Shown: piece after piece, positions 17,717 through 26,159 of the stretch
Numbering within the stretch: the first letter of the stretch is position 1
How the letters are laid out: every line of letters begins with the position of its first letter
Source: Akkermansia sp.
GTDB taxonomy: Bacteria > Verrucomicrobiota > Verrucomicrobiia > Verrucomicrobiales > Akkermansiaceae
Direction of reading: 5' to 3'
Assembly: GCA_017555205.1 (NCBI GenBank)
Contig: JAFZGW010000004.1
Location: 62,001 to 126,000 of the forward strand
DNA: 64,000 nucleotides
Translations under genes and position numbers: made by a program
Notes under the pieces: generated by a model
What the model saw: the letters and a program-made list of their open reading frames with translations, nothing else
What the model was told of the DNA's origin: nothing
Database searches by the model: none

Positions 17717-17760
17717 ATACAAAACAGGCGAGCCTCGCATGAGGCTCGCCTGTTTTGTAT
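17717..17760. terminator. Strong bidirectional terminator after the FHA cluster
   Basis: A perfect 20-bp stem (17717-17736 with 17741-17760) with a GCAT loop has A-rich and T-rich arms, so it can work on both strands. Confidence 0.9.
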
Positions 17761-17785
17761 GTTCAATACTCACCTTGAACAAATA

Positions 17786-17807
17786 AGCCCTACCATCAGG
17801 TAGGGCT
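17786..17807 (-). terminator. Terminator after secG
   Basis: A 9-bp stem (17786-17794 with 17799-17807), ATCA loop, followed on the minus strand by TTATTT. It is placed correctly for secG. Confidence 0.7.
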
Positions 17808-17843
17808 GTCAAATCCTTACAGGACGCTGTCTATCAAGCCGAA

Positions 17844-18527
17844 TTAGGCAGCAGGAGCGGGCTCAGCAGCGGGAGCGGGTTCCACAGCGGGAGCGGGCTC
17901 AGCAGCGGGAGCGGGCTCTACGGCAGGAGCAGGCTCAGCAGCGGGAGCGGGTTCCACAGCGGGAGCGGGCTCTACGGCAGGAGCAGGCTCAGCAGCAGGA
18001 GCGGGTTCCACAGCGGGAGCGGGCTCTACGGCAGGAGCGGGCTCTACGGCAGGAGCGGGCTCTACGGCAGAAGCGGGTTCCACAGCGGGAGCGGGCTCTA
18101 CGGCAGGAGCGGGTTCCACAGCGGGAGCGGGCTCAGCAGCGGGAGCGGGTTCCACAGCGGGAGCGGGCTCTACGGCAGGAGCAGGTTCCACAGCGGGAGC
18201 GGGCTCTACGGCAGGAGCGGGCGTCGTTTCAACAGCGGGAGCAGCCTGCTCTGCAGTTGCAAGAGAGGACTTCTTCTCTTGGAACTGGCGATTCATCAGC
18301 ACGGCCAGCGCAAAACAGAGAATCATGAACAGAGAACCGAAGAAAACGGTACCTTTCTTCAGCACATCGGTTGTTTGCGCACCGAATGCCTGATCTGTCA
18401 TCTGAGCACCGAAAGCGGCACCCAACCCCTCCTGCTTGGGACGCTGCATAAGCACGATGAGCAGCAGCAGCGCGCACACAATCATCAGAAGGGCGAATAC
18501 TATATAGATGGAAGCGTTGAGAATCAT
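17844..18527 (-). CDS. secG: Preprotein translocase subunit SecG with a long repetitive tail
   Basis: This 227-residue protein starts as a normal SecG: a first transmembrane helix (about residues 5-26), the conserved loop QRPKQEGLGAAFG, and a second transmembrane helix (about 60-78). SecG helps SecYE in protein export. The usual family length is about 75-110 residues. Here a tail of about 140 residues follows, built from hexapeptides PAPAVE or PAPAAE. With both termini on the same side, the tail would lie in the periplasm under the usual topology (inference). It has a promoter whose -10 box ends 7 nt before the ATG. The tail is in frame and the codons match the rest of the gene. Confidence 0.9.
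   Translation of the reverse strand: MILNASIYIVFALLMIVCALLLLIVLMQRPKQEGLGAAFGAQMTDQAFGAQTTDVLKKGTVFFGSLFMILCFALAVLMNRQFQEKKSSLATAEQAAPAVETTPAPAVEPAPAVEPAPAVEPAPAVEPAPAAEPAPAVEPAPAVEPAPAVEPASAVEPAPAVEPAPAVEPAPAVEPAPAAEPAPAVEPAPAVEPAPAAEPAPAVEPAPAAEPAPAVEPAPAAEPAPAA
17847..18232 (-). repeat. 18-bp coding tandem repeat in the secG tail
   Basis: Units of 18 bp encoding PAPAVE or PAPAAE are repeated about 20 times. Higher-order blocks of several units are themselves repeated, which points to recent slippage or unequal crossing-over. Confidence 0.93.
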
Positions 18528-18534
18528 GGCGAGT

Positions 18535-18563
18535 ATTGTATATTAAAACTTGGTATTTGTAAA
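18535..18563 (-). promoter_or_regulatory. Promoter of secG
   Basis: TTTACA (18563-18558), 17 bp, TACAAT (18540-18535), with the ATG at 18527 only 7 nt further. The transcript would be leaderless. Confidence 0.7.
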
Positions 18564-18567
18564 GTCT

Positions 18568-18906
18568 TCAGGCGATAATTTCATTAAGTTCGTTGCAAAC
18601 GATACGCGTGGGTGTAATCGGCTTATCATCGAGCGCGAAGCTCATAATGACAACTCGCTCCCCGGCCTTTATGAGGTGGGCTGCGCCGCCATTGATGATA
18701 ATCTGCCCAGTGCGGGGAGGTCCCACCAGCACATAGGTTTCGAACCTATTTCCGGAGGTCACAGAGGCAACCAGCACCTTCTCACCGGGCCAGAGACCAG
18801 CGGCCTCCACCAGGTCTTGCGGTATTTCAATGCTACCTTCGTATTCTACATCTCCACGCGTAACCATGGCTCTGTGAATCTTCGATTTAAGCTGAGAAAC
18901 AAGCAT
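18568..18906 (-). CDS. panD: Aspartate 1-decarboxylase
   Basis: This 112-residue proenzyme makes beta-alanine from aspartate for pantothenate and coenzyme A. The self-cleavage site GS is visible in VEYEGSIEIPQDL; the Ser becomes the pyruvoyl cofactor. LKSKIHRAMVT (substrate Lys and Arg region) and TYVLVGPPRTGQIIINGGAAHL are conserved. The ATG at 18906 is used because it starts the enzyme fold; an upstream in-frame extension to 18951 has no counterpart in the family. No other pantothenate gene is nearby. Confidence 0.92.
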   Translation of the reverse strand: MLVSQLKSKIHRAMVTRGDVEYEGSIEIPQDLVEAAGLWPGEKVLVASVTSGNRFETYVLVGPPRTGQIIINGGAAHLIKAGERVVIMSFALDDKPITPTRIVCNELNEIIA

Positions 18907-19007
18907 AACGAAAAAAGTTGCGGCCGGATATGAAACTACTTTTCGCAGCAAATGTCAACCATAAACACACAAAAAAGAGCTTTATGCCACATTCTGAGCA
19001 GCCGTAA

Positions 19008-19628
19008 TCAGGAAAGCTTCAACCGAGAACAAATAGTACATGTCGGCCGGCAACCGCGAGCGGGGCAATGTTCTCGCCCCCAAAGCACGAATTGAACATG
19101 CAGGCTGTTCCAGAGTTGTTTAGGAAATAACTTCTTCAAATCAGCCTCCACCTTTTCAACCGTCTTACCACGGCTTAATCCCCATCGGCGAGCGAGGCGG
19201 AATATGTGGGTATCTACCGGGAACGCCGGCTCACCGAAGGCCTGAGCCATCACTACACTTGCCGTTTTGTGACCGACTCCCGGGAGCGCCTCAAGCTCGG
19301 CAAATGATGAAGGAACTGCTGCCCGGTGGCGCTCAACCAACAATTGAGCCATAGCAACCAGGCGCTTCGCCTTCGTTGCAGCCAAACCACATGTAGCTAT
19401 GTACCCCTGCACCTCTTGCGGGCTCATAGCCGCGAGCGCATACGGAGTCGGTGCAACCTCAAAAAGCGCCGGTGTTACCATGTTCACCCGGGCATCCGTA
19501 CACTGAGCGGACAACATAACCGCCACGAGCAATGTAAACGCATCCCGATGGTGCAACGGGCAGCCCGGCTCGGGGTATGCCCGCTGCAAAACATCAAGCA
19601 CAACAGCGGCTTTTTCGGTTCGCAACAT
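19008..19628 (-). CDS. nth: Endonuclease III-like DNA glycosylase
   Basis: This 206-residue base-excision repair enzyme removes oxidised pyrimidines and nicks abasic sites. The helix-hairpin-helix motif (LEALPGVGHKTASVVMAQAF) contains the catalytic Lys, and the catalytic Asp is in FPVDTHIFRL. The C-terminal iron-sulfur loop has four Cys (HCPARGCRPTCTICSR) but with C-x4-C-x3-C-x2-C spacing, not the usual C-x6-C-x2-C-x5-C, and the protein ends just after it. It follows a small lipoprotein gene by 16 bp on the same strand and may be co-transcribed with it. Confidence 0.9.
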   Translation of the reverse strand: MLRTEKAAVVLDVLQRAYPEPGCPLHHRDAFTLLVAVMLSAQCTDARVNMVTPALFEVAPTPYALAAMSPQEVQGYIATCGLAATKAKRLVAMAQLLVERHRAAVPSSFAELEALPGVGHKTASVVMAQAFGEPAFPVDTHIFRLARRWGLSRGKTVEKVEADLKKLFPKQLWNSLHVQFVLWGREHCPARGCRPTCTICSRLKLS

Positions 19629-19644
19629 AGCTACCGCGATAGTG

Positions 19645-19842
19645 TCATCGCCTCATATTACTCAGAGGACCAAGCACAGCGTTGCCCTCCTGCTCAGTAA
19701 TGCGGCTCCAGGATTTTGCACTACCTTCGCTTCCCTCAGGGGCTACAATTGTTCTGGTCGTGGGGGGAACCATGGAAATGGAACGCTGGCAAGAAGATAA
19801 GCCCACGACTACCATCAGAAACACCGGAATGATTGATTTCAT
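19645..19842 (-). CDS. Small putative lipoprotein
   Basis: This 65-residue protein starts with a lipoprotein signal peptide (MKSIIPVFLMVVVGLSSCQR), where Cys after the LSS-type lipobox would be lipidated. The rest is short and Ser/Thr-rich with no domain I recognise. It lies upstream of nth. A functional link to nth is unlikely; it is probably an independent envelope lipoprotein. Confidence 0.65.
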   Translation of the reverse strand: MKSIIPVFLMVVVGLSSCQRSISMVPPTTRTIVAPEGSEGSAKSWSRITEQEGNAVLGPLSNMRR

Positions 19843-19953
19843 AATTATGTTATTTTTTACTTGTATGATATGTAAAGTCCGCCGCCATACCCGGCATGGG
19901 GCAGGCGGCGGAGAGAGTCAAACCTTTTTATAGCTCATGCGGAATCACGCACA

Positions 19954-20811
19954 TCAGGAGCCAATGGGCTTCTGCATGAATACACGGTCACCCACCTCGA
20001 GCATAACACCGGCCGGAAGTTCCTCAGCCTTAAACTCTGCTACCACTTGGCCACCGGTCACGCTGATTACGCGCAGCTTTGCAATCATCGCATCGCCACG
20101 CTTCACCAGAAGGGGAGAACTGTCACCGGCAACTATACCGCTGTCCTTACCGGCATTGAATACCACAAACTTCCAGCGAGAATCCACCGCCAGCACGGTA
20201 AACTCATCATCATTCTTGCGGTATTCCTCCTCGAAGCGGCGATTGACACCGTCAAGCTTCTCCAACTCAACTGTAGCAGCCGCCACCTTTTTAGCAGCAG
20301 CCTCGCGCACTGTCACCTTGCTCTCTAACTCAGCGGAAAGCGTAGACACCTGCTCCTTGTTTTCAGTAACTGTAGACTTGAGCTCCGATACAGCCTGGTC
20401 AAGGTCAGTTACATCGGGGAATATAGTGCGGAAGAAAGCAAGAAGCTCAGCCAACCCTTTCTGAATCTCCTCTTGGCTAGTCTTAGCCTCTTTCACTTCT
20501 TCCTTCATATCTTCCAACTTGGACTCCTCAGAGGCCAGAGTATTCTCAACCGCAGACAATTCTTCAGCAGAACGCTGCAGCATAGTCACAGCTTCATTAG
20601 CTGCTTCAATAGCCTTCTTACGCTCACCCGAGATGGAAGCCACGCTACCTTCCAAATTCTGATTTACAGCTTTCAGACCGGTAGTACCATCGGGACCTGC
20701 TGCGGCACCGATAACGAGTTTCATCGTAGTCTGCTGCTGACCGGAGTACATGAACCCTGCAGCACCCAGACCGAGTGTGAGGATAATGGCTAAGAGAGGT
20801 GCAATTTTCAT
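19954..20811 (-). CDS. Membrane-anchored coiled-coil protein, paralogue 1
   Basis: This 285-residue protein has an N-terminal hydrophobic segment (APLLAIILTLGLGAAGFMYSG), a long predicted coiled coil (about residues 55-185, heptad-like Glu/Lys/Leu pattern), and a beta-rich C-terminal domain (FTVLAVDSRWKFVVFNAGKDSGIVAGD). The NAGKDSGIVAG segment is reminiscent of the beta domains of MreC-type proteins, but I do not claim homology. It lies 27 bp downstream of a paralogue with the same layout, so the pair is an operon and may form a heteromeric envelope structure (inference). Confidence 0.75.
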   Translation of the reverse strand: MKIAPLLAIILTLGLGAAGFMYSGQQQTTMKLVIGAAAGPDGTTGLKAVNQNLEGSVASISGERKKAIEAANEAVTMLQRSAEELSAVENTLASEESKLEDMKEEVKEAKTSQEEIQKGLAELLAFFRTIFPDVTDLDQAVSELKSTVTENKEQVSTLSAELESKVTVREAAAKKVAAATVELEKLDGVNRRFEEEYRKNDDEFTVLAVDSRWKFVVFNAGKDSGIVAGDSSPLLVKRGDAMIAKLRVISVTGGQVVAEFKAEELPAGVMLEVGDRVFMQKPIGS

Positions 20812-20838
20812 TTTATGTGAGAGGGGAGTAAGAAATTC

Positions 20839-21663
20839 TTATTTATTGCGAACGGCAACCACAGTGTCACCTACTTCGACACGCTCGCCGGTAATCATGG
20901 TGCTGTAAACCACATCGCAACTAGCGCGAGAAGACTCCACGAGAGTAACGTTAAGTTCACAAACCTTCTTCTCACCGCGCATAACAGCCAAGCGAGAGCC
21001 GATAACAATACCTTTATCGATACCGGCATCAAGAATGACATAGTCCCACTGGCGATCGGCGGAGAGAACTTTGCACTTCAGCTCAGGAGGAGAAAGTCGA
21101 GCCTGACGATCCTGAGCCAGCTTGCGAGCTGCTGCAATAAGATTGGTAAGGCGCTCGCTCTCCGCACCGAGAGCTGCAATGCGAGCATCTTCTTCTGCAT
21201 TTTTGCGATTCAATTCCTCAACTTTATCTGAGAGTTCCTTCACTGCAGCAGCGATTTCCTCTTCCGTTGCGGAATCCGGGTCAAGGTCAACAACAGGAGC
21301 CACATCATTAAAGGCGCTAGCCTTCTCTTCCCTCAAGCGTTTATAACCACCGGTAAGGGTTTCCAATTCAGCTTCAGCGGAAGCATATTCACCCTTCACT
21401 TCCTCAATCTTGCTCTCAACCTCAGCCTTCTTGGCCTCGTTGCGAGCCTGTTCCTCCTTCATAAGCTCTGCGCGATACTCAGCGTACGCCTTAATTGTCT
21501 TATCCAGAGCAATATTTTTATTCTTATCGACAGCTTGAGAGAAATGATTCTGAATAGCGGCAATCTCGCCACCGGACGCTACCATGGCGCCGTGATTCTT
21601 AGAGAAAAGATATGTAGCACCCAAGAAGAGAGTGACTGAGCCAATGATGATGTATTTCCACAT
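20839..21663 (-). CDS. Membrane-anchored coiled-coil protein, paralogue 2
   Basis: This 274-residue protein has an N-terminal transmembrane segment (WKYIIIGSVTLFLGATYLF), a coiled coil rich in Glu and Lys (about residues 60-190), and a C-terminal beta domain (KVLSADRQWDYVILDAGIDKG) that aligns by eye with the downstream paralogue. The ATG at 21663 is used because it starts the membrane segment; the frame is open further upstream without recognisable protein. Function is unknown. The shared pattern of DAG-DKG followed by GxxL suggests a conserved fold. Confidence 0.75.
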   Translation of the reverse strand: MWKYIIIGSVTLFLGATYLFSKNHGAMVASGGEIAAIQNHFSQAVDKNKNIALDKTIKAYAEYRAELMKEEQARNEAKKAEVESKIEEVKGEYASAEAELETLTGGYKRLREEKASAFNDVAPVVDLDPDSATEEEIAAAVKELSDKVEELNRKNAEEDARIAALGAESERLTNLIAAARKLAQDRQARLSPPELKCKVLSADRQWDYVILDAGIDKGIVIGSRLAVMRGEKKVCELNVTLVESSRASCDVVYSTMITGERVEVGDTVVAVRNK

Positions 21664-21858
21664 GGTGTAAGTAAATTTGCAACGGTTCGATATATCTTTT
21701 ACACCAGAAATTGCCGCTTGGCAATCAAAAAAGCATTTTCTGGGCATTTTTTTCTTTATTTTTGTAAGCGGCAGGATATTTTGGAATAAAAAGCGCCGCG
21801 TTTCCGCCTTCGGCAGGCAAAAACGCGGCACATTTTAAGCTCGATTAACGGGCGTCGA

Positions 21859-24006
21859 TTAGGCCTCCTGCTTTTCAGCAGCCTCGCGAGCCTTGCGGTC
21901 GCGGGCAGCTGCACGCATGGACATCTTCACACGACCCTTGTCATCGATACCGATGCATTTAGCCGTGACAATATCGCCAACCTTAACCACATCCTCAGTC
22001 TTCTGGGTGCGGCCTTCTGCCAGCTCAGAGATGTGAATGAGACCATCCTTACCGGGCAGCACCTCCATGAAGGCACCGAACTCCTTAGTGGAGACAATCT
22101 TACCCTCGTACGTCTCACCCACCTCAATTTCCTTGAACATGCGGTCAATGAGGTAGAGAGCACGCTCCACGCCCTCCTGACGGCTGCCGTAGATACGCAC
22201 GGTACCATCCTCCTCAATGTTGATATCGGTACCGGTCTCGGCCTGCAGAGCCTTAATATTCTTACCGCCGGGGCCAATAAGCTCACCGATGCGATCCTGA
22301 GGAATGGAGGTAGACTCGATACGCGGCGCATTCGGGCTCATCTTCTGGGGAGCATCGATGCAGGCATTCATCGTCTCAAGCACCTGCAAACGACCCTTGC
22401 GAGCGAGGTGAATTGCCTCCTCGAGGATGTAGAGCGGGATACCGGGCAGCTTGAGGTCGAGCTGATAGCCGGTCACACCGATTTCGGAACCGCAAAGCTT
22501 GAAGTCCATGTCACCGTAGAAATCCTCGGAGCCAATGATGTCGAGCAGAGTCTCGTAGCGCTTGGGCTCACGATCACCCTCATTCTCGAACTCTGTCACC
22601 AGACCCACGGAAATACCGGAAACAGGGCGCTTAAGCGGCACACCGGCTGCAAGCAGGGAAAGAGTACCGGCGCAAACGGAAGCCATGGAGGTGGAGCCGT
22701 TGGACTCCATAATCTCGGAGCTCACGCGGATAGCATAGGGGAACTCATCCTCAGCAGGGATAACGGGAGCAATGGAGCGCTCGGCAAGAGCACCGTGACC
22801 AATTTCGCGGCGGTTCTGACCACCGAAACGACCGGTCTCACCCACAGTGAAGGGCGGGAAGTTGTAGTGAAGAATGAAGCGCTTCTCGTCTACCGAACCG
22901 GTGTAGTTGTCGAGGTACTGCTTCTCTTCCATGGGGGCGAGAGTAGCCAAGCACATGGACATCGTCTCACCACGGGAGAAGAGAGCGGAACCGTGCACAA
23001 CGGGAGGCAACACATTCACCTCGGCAGAGAGGGGACGCAGCTGCTTAATGGCGCGGCCATCGGCGCGCTTGCCCTGCTCCATGATGGAGATACGGAAAGC
23101 CTTCTTCTGAATGTACTCAAACACCTGCTCCACGTCGAAGTCTGTAGCCTCGGGATAAGTCTCCTTAATCTTAGCCTCGACCTCGTCGCGCAGAGCGCCG
23201 ACCTGCTTCTGGCGCTGAATCTTGTTGGGAGCGTAGATAGCATCCTCAATGCGGTCACCGGCAACCTGATAGCCGATTTCGAGCAACTCGGGCTTGGCAA
23301 GAGTCAGCTCGTACTCGCGAGTGGGCTTGCCGCACAGGCCACGCAGCTCCTCCTGAGCGGCGCAAATCTTGGCCACATTCTCCTGAGCAAAGCGCAGGGC
23401 AGCAATGAAATCTTCCTCGGGCAGCTCGTTGGCAGAGCCCTCAATCATGATAACCTGATCCTTGGAGCCGGCATACACAAGATCCAAGTCAGACTCGGTG
23501 CGCTGGCTGTTGGTGGGGTTGATAACAAACTCACCGTTGATACGGCCCACGCGCACAGCGCCCACGGGCTCAGCGAAAGGAAGGTCGGAGATAACACAGG
23601 CAGCGGAAGCACCGTTGATGCTGAGAATATCGGGCTCATTCTCACCATCCGCAGCCATCAGCAGGGAAATCACCTGAGTGTCATAGAAGTACCCCTTGGG
23701 GAACATGGGGCGCAGGGGACGGTCGGTCATGCGGCAGGTAAGAATCTCCTTCTCAGTGGGGCGACCCTCGCGCTTAAAGTAACCGCCGGGGAACATACCC
23801 GCTGCAGCAGCTTTCTCTTTGTACTCCACGGAGAGAGGGAAGAAGGTCTGACCGTCCTTAATCTTAGTGGCACTCACAACGGTGACAAGCACCACAGTAT
23901 CACCACAACGAACAGTCACAGCGCCGTCAGCCAAGCGGGCAATCTTACCGGTTTCAATTGTGATGGGGTTGGCGCCAACGGCGCACGATACGGAATGTAT
24001 ACTCAT
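21859..24006 (-). CDS. pnp: Polynucleotide phosphorylase
   Basis: This 715-residue enzyme degrades RNA 3' to 5' with phosphate and is a core part of mRNA turnover. It has two RNase PH-like domains (the second contains GRFGGQNRREIGHGALAERS), the all-alpha linker, a KH domain with GPGGKNIK (core G-x-x-G), and a C-terminal S1 domain (GKIVSTKEFGAFMEVLPGKDG). The ATG at 24006 gives the conserved N-terminus. The upstream 100 nt contains two hairpins that may form a leader regulatory site. In other bacteria pnp autoregulates through such a leader (known for E. coli; only inferred here). Confidence 0.96.
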   Translation of the reverse strand: MSIHSVSCAVGANPITIETGKIARLADGAVTVRCGDTVVLVTVVSATKIKDGQTFFPLSVEYKEKAAAAGMFPGGYFKREGRPTEKEILTCRMTDRPLRPMFPKGYFYDTQVISLLMAADGENEPDILSINGASAACVISDLPFAEPVGAVRVGRINGEFVINPTNSQRTESDLDLVYAGSKDQVIMIEGSANELPEEDFIAALRFAQENVAKICAAQEELRGLCGKPTREYELTLAKPELLEIGYQVAGDRIEDAIYAPNKIQRQKQVGALRDEVEAKIKETYPEATDFDVEQVFEYIQKKAFRISIMEQGKRADGRAIKQLRPLSAEVNVLPPVVHGSALFSRGETMSMCLATLAPMEEKQYLDNYTGSVDEKRFILHYNFPPFTVGETGRFGGQNRREIGHGALAERSIAPVIPAEDEFPYAIRVSSEIMESNGSTSMASVCAGTLSLLAAGVPLKRPVSGISVGLVTEFENEGDREPKRYETLLDIIGSEDFYGDMDFKLCGSEIGVTGYQLDLKLPGIPLYILEEAIHLARKGRLQVLETMNACIDAPQKMSPNAPRIESTSIPQDRIGELIGPGGKNIKALQAETGTDINIEEDGTVRIYGSRQEGVERALYLIDRMFKEIEVGETYEGKIVSTKEFGAFMEVLPGKDGLIHISELAEGRTQKTEDVVKVGDIVTAKCIGIDDKGRVKMSMRAAARDRKAREAAEKQEA

Positions 24007-24052
24007 TATTTTCTTTTTTCTATCTTCTGTGCCGGTTCCGATCTGCACCGCT

Positions 24053-24110
24053 GGGAGCCGGTACCGGCGCTTGCTCCCGTTGGTTGTAGAGACAGGGATT
24101 AAGCTCCCTG
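24053..24110 (-). promoter_or_regulatory. Candidate pnp leader hairpins
   Basis: Two inverted repeats lie upstream of pnp: GGGAGC (24053-24058) with GCTCCC (24073-24078) enclosing a GCCGGTACCGGC palindrome, and CAGGGA (24093-24098) with TCCCTG (24105-24110). The transcription start is not clear, so it is uncertain that both are in the mRNA. Confidence 0.4.
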
Positions 24111-24223
24111 CCAACCATCATAAAACAACAACCGAACCGATTGTGCACACGTGGTCGCGACCATTGTACACATTCTCAAACCACAGCGCAAGCCAAAAAG
24201 CGACTTCCGGCTTCAATATGAAC

Positions 24224-24255
24224 AAAAAAAGCGCACTTTCCGGTAGAAAGTGCGC
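24224..24255 (-). terminator. Terminator after the DUF805 gene
   Basis: A perfect 10-bp stem (24231-24240 with 24246-24255), 5-nt loop, followed on the minus strand by seven T residues. Confidence 0.9.
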
Positions 24256-24278
24256 CAGAAAAGCAACTCCGCGTGATA

Positions 24279-24812
24279 TCAATCACCGTTAGGCACCGCC
24301 GGCAGCTGTCCCCTGCTCCCCATGCAACAGAACACCAATGTTACCAAACTCAGCACGGCAGCCAACGTTCCCACATACGGCAACCAAGAAAATATCGGCG
24401 CCAATACCCACCACGGGCTCTGCCCTGCATCTCTCAACCTGCGAACAGTAACGGAAACCGTAGGAACGAACACAACCAGCATCAGCAAAGTCCCCAACAG
24501 CATCCCGCCAAGCTCCAACCAATACGACTCACCACCACCGGCAAAATACGCCTCCGCCAAATCTTTTACTACAGCGCCAAATGCCTCTTGGCTGAACGCA
24601 GCCGGTTCATCCAACACGAGCGCAAGCTCATCAATAAACCTAACATCGTGCAACAAGAAATTATAAAACTTCATAAATTCCACAAATGCCGGCAGCATGC
24701 ACAGCAACACCAACAAATGAGTGGCAATGATAAAGTTCCAGAACTCCGAGCGGGATGCACACCCGCGAAAATCAGTATAATGGCGAAAACCATTGATAAG
24801 AGCCTTGCACAT
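24279..24812 (-). CDS. DUF805-family membrane protein
   Basis: This 177-residue protein has the DUF805 layout: an N-terminal cytoplasmic motif with HYTDFRGCASRSEFWNF (the R-x-S-R-x-E-F-W core), several hydrophobic helices, and the late signature TVRRLRDAGQSPWW. Between helices 1 and 2 there is an extended soluble loop of about 50 residues. The biochemical function of the family is not established. It lies 14 bp downstream of hisF and is probably co-transcribed with it, without obvious functional linkage. Confidence 0.85.
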   Translation of the reverse strand: MCKALINGFRHYTDFRGCASRSEFWNFIIATHLLVLLCMLPAFVEFMKFYNFLLHDVRFIDELALVLDEPAAFSQEAFGAVVKDLAEAYFAGGGESYWLELGGMLLGTLLMLVVFVPTVSVTVRRLRDAGQSPWWVLAPIFSWLPYVGTLAAVLSLVTLVFCCMGSRGQLPAVPNGD

Positions 24813-24826
24813 AAGCGACAGGAATA

Positions 24827-25591
24827 TTATATAATGGGACGGACAGGAATTCCCCGCTCAGCGAAGTACTGCTTAGCCTGCGCTACAGTATATTCACCAA
24901 AGTGAAAGATAGAGGCAGCAAGCACGGCATCCGCTCTGCCCTGCTGCAACACATCGACCATGTGATCCAAATTACCGGCGCCACCACTGGCGATAACCGG
25001 AATACGCACCGCCTCGCTCACGCTGCGGGTAAGTTCTATATCGTAGCCGGTTTTAGCGCCATCGGCATCCATACTGGTGAGCAAAATCTCACCTGCGCCC
25101 AAGCGCTCAACTTCACGAGCCCATTCAACAGCGTCCAAATCAATCATATTGCGCCCACCGTGTGTGGAAACATTCCAACGCCCGGTGCCGCAGCGCTTGG
25201 CATCTATAGCCACTACCACACACTGGCTGCCAAAAGCATTCGCGCCCTCACTGACAAGCTCCGGGCGATGAATGGCCGCAGTATTCACCGAAACCTTATC
25301 CGCCCCGGCGTGGAGCATGCGGCGCATATCCTCCACACTGCGTATACCACCACCAACAGTCAGGGGCATAAAACACTGCGCAGCGGTGCGCTGCACGACA
25401 TCCACCATTGTGGCTCGGTGGTCACTGCTGGCCGTAATATCCAGAAACACGAGTTCATCCGCCTGTTGCCGATCGTAGGCTATGGCACACTCCACGGGGT
25501 CACCGGCATCCCGCAAATTAACGAAATGGGTACCCTTTACCACGCGACCGTCAGTCACGTCCAGACATGGTATAATTCTCTTAGCCAGCAT
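24827..25591 (-). CDS. hisF: Imidazole glycerol phosphate synthase, cyclase subunit
   Basis: This 254-residue TIM barrel joins PRFAR and ammonia in histidine biosynthesis. Catalytic Asp residues are in [14 protein letters not shown] and [12 protein letters not shown], and the phosphate-binding loops VGGGIRS and ASGGAG are intact. Its partner hisH is not in the window; hisD lies alone at 57.4 kb, so histidine genes are scattered. A TTGCAT-17-TACAAT promoter lies at 25632-25604, only 12 nt from the ATG. Confidence 0.96.
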   Translation of the reverse strand: MLAKRIIPCLDVTDGRVVKGTHFVNLRDAGDPVECAIAYDRQQADELVFLDITASSDHRATMVDVVQRTAAQCFMPLTVGGGIRSVEDMRRMLHAGADKVSVNTAAIHRPELVSEGANAFGSQCVVVAIDAKRCGTGRWNVSTHGGRNMIDLDAVEWAREVERLGAGEILLTSMDADGAKTGYDIELTRSVSEAVRIPVIASGGAGNLDHMVDVLQQGRADAVLAASIFHFGEYTVAQAKQYFAERGIPVRPII

Positions 25592-25603
25592 ATTTGTGCC
25601 CTT

Positions 25604-25632
25604 ATTGTAGCAGTTTATTCAAACTTATGCAA
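25604..25632 (-). promoter_or_regulatory. Promoter of hisF
   Basis: TTGCAT (25632-25627), 17 bp, TACAAT (25609-25604). The predicted leader is about 5 nt. Confidence 0.7.
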
Positions 25633-25649
25633 CGGAAAATCCGGAAAAA

Positions 25650-26030
25650 TCAAAAACAGAGTTCACCGCCCTTCATACGCCAGCGCACTACACGCGAAAG
25701 CAGCTGCAGGTGCAGCTCCGGCAACTCTGCAGGCACACAGAGCAAGGCCACACAATCCACAGCTTCGGCCGACCAAGAAAGCCCATCTCCCTTGGCAACA
25801 TACACGGCCGCCCCGGGTAATCCGGTCACCCGCGCATGCGGCACTGCAAGCCCATGCCCCAAACAGGTCGGCTCAGCCTGCTCCCGTTCCAGCGCGGCAG
25901 CCGCCAACTCCTCCCCGAGACCGGGATACCACAGTTCAGCAGCCTCTCGCGCCATAAGTCGTATACACTCACAGCTCGACATACCATTCGGCAAACCGAC
26001 CGTCCTTTGCGCCACTTTTACCGTGTTCAT
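25650..26030 (-). CDS. PTS IIA-like (PtsN/fructose-type) domain protein
   Basis: This 126-residue protein resembles the PTS EIIA type 2 domain. The phosphorylatable His sits in the expected motif (EPTCLGHGLAVPHARV). The usual domain is about 145-150 residues; the N-terminal part here is short. Such proteins often act as regulators (PtsN-like) where a full sugar PTS is missing, and no PTS genes are seen nearby. It lies upstream of and divergent from purD, on the same strand as hisF. Confidence 0.75.
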   Translation of the reverse strand: MNTVKVAQRTVGLPNGMSSCECIRLMAREAAELWYPGLGEELAAAALEREQAEPTCLGHGLAVPHARVTGLPGAAVYVAKGDGLSWSAEAVDCVALLCVPAELPELHLQLLSRVVRWRMKGGELCF

Positions 26031-26121
26031 AATAATGAATGGAGCGAGAGTATCAAATCTATATCACAGCGACAAGCGGCAAGCGTGTCTTACCCATAAA
26101 AAAACGAGAAAACGAAAAGTA

Positions 26122-26150
26122 TTGCCAAAACGCCTTGCAACTGGTAGAAT
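26122..26150 (+). promoter_or_regulatory. Promoter of purD
   Basis: TTGCCA (26122-26127), 17 bp, TAGAAT (26145-26150). The ATG that starts the conserved PurD N-terminus (MKIAVIGKGGREQ) is at 26160, so the leader is only 2-3 nt. Confidence 0.8.
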
Positions 26151-26159
26151 ATGCTCAGC

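Noticed and set aside
16692..18232. CRISPR array
   Set aside because: The repeats are continuous coding units of 27 and 18 bp without unique spacers.
22033..24102. 689-codon plus-strand frame opposite pnp
   Set aside because: Antisense shadow of pnp.
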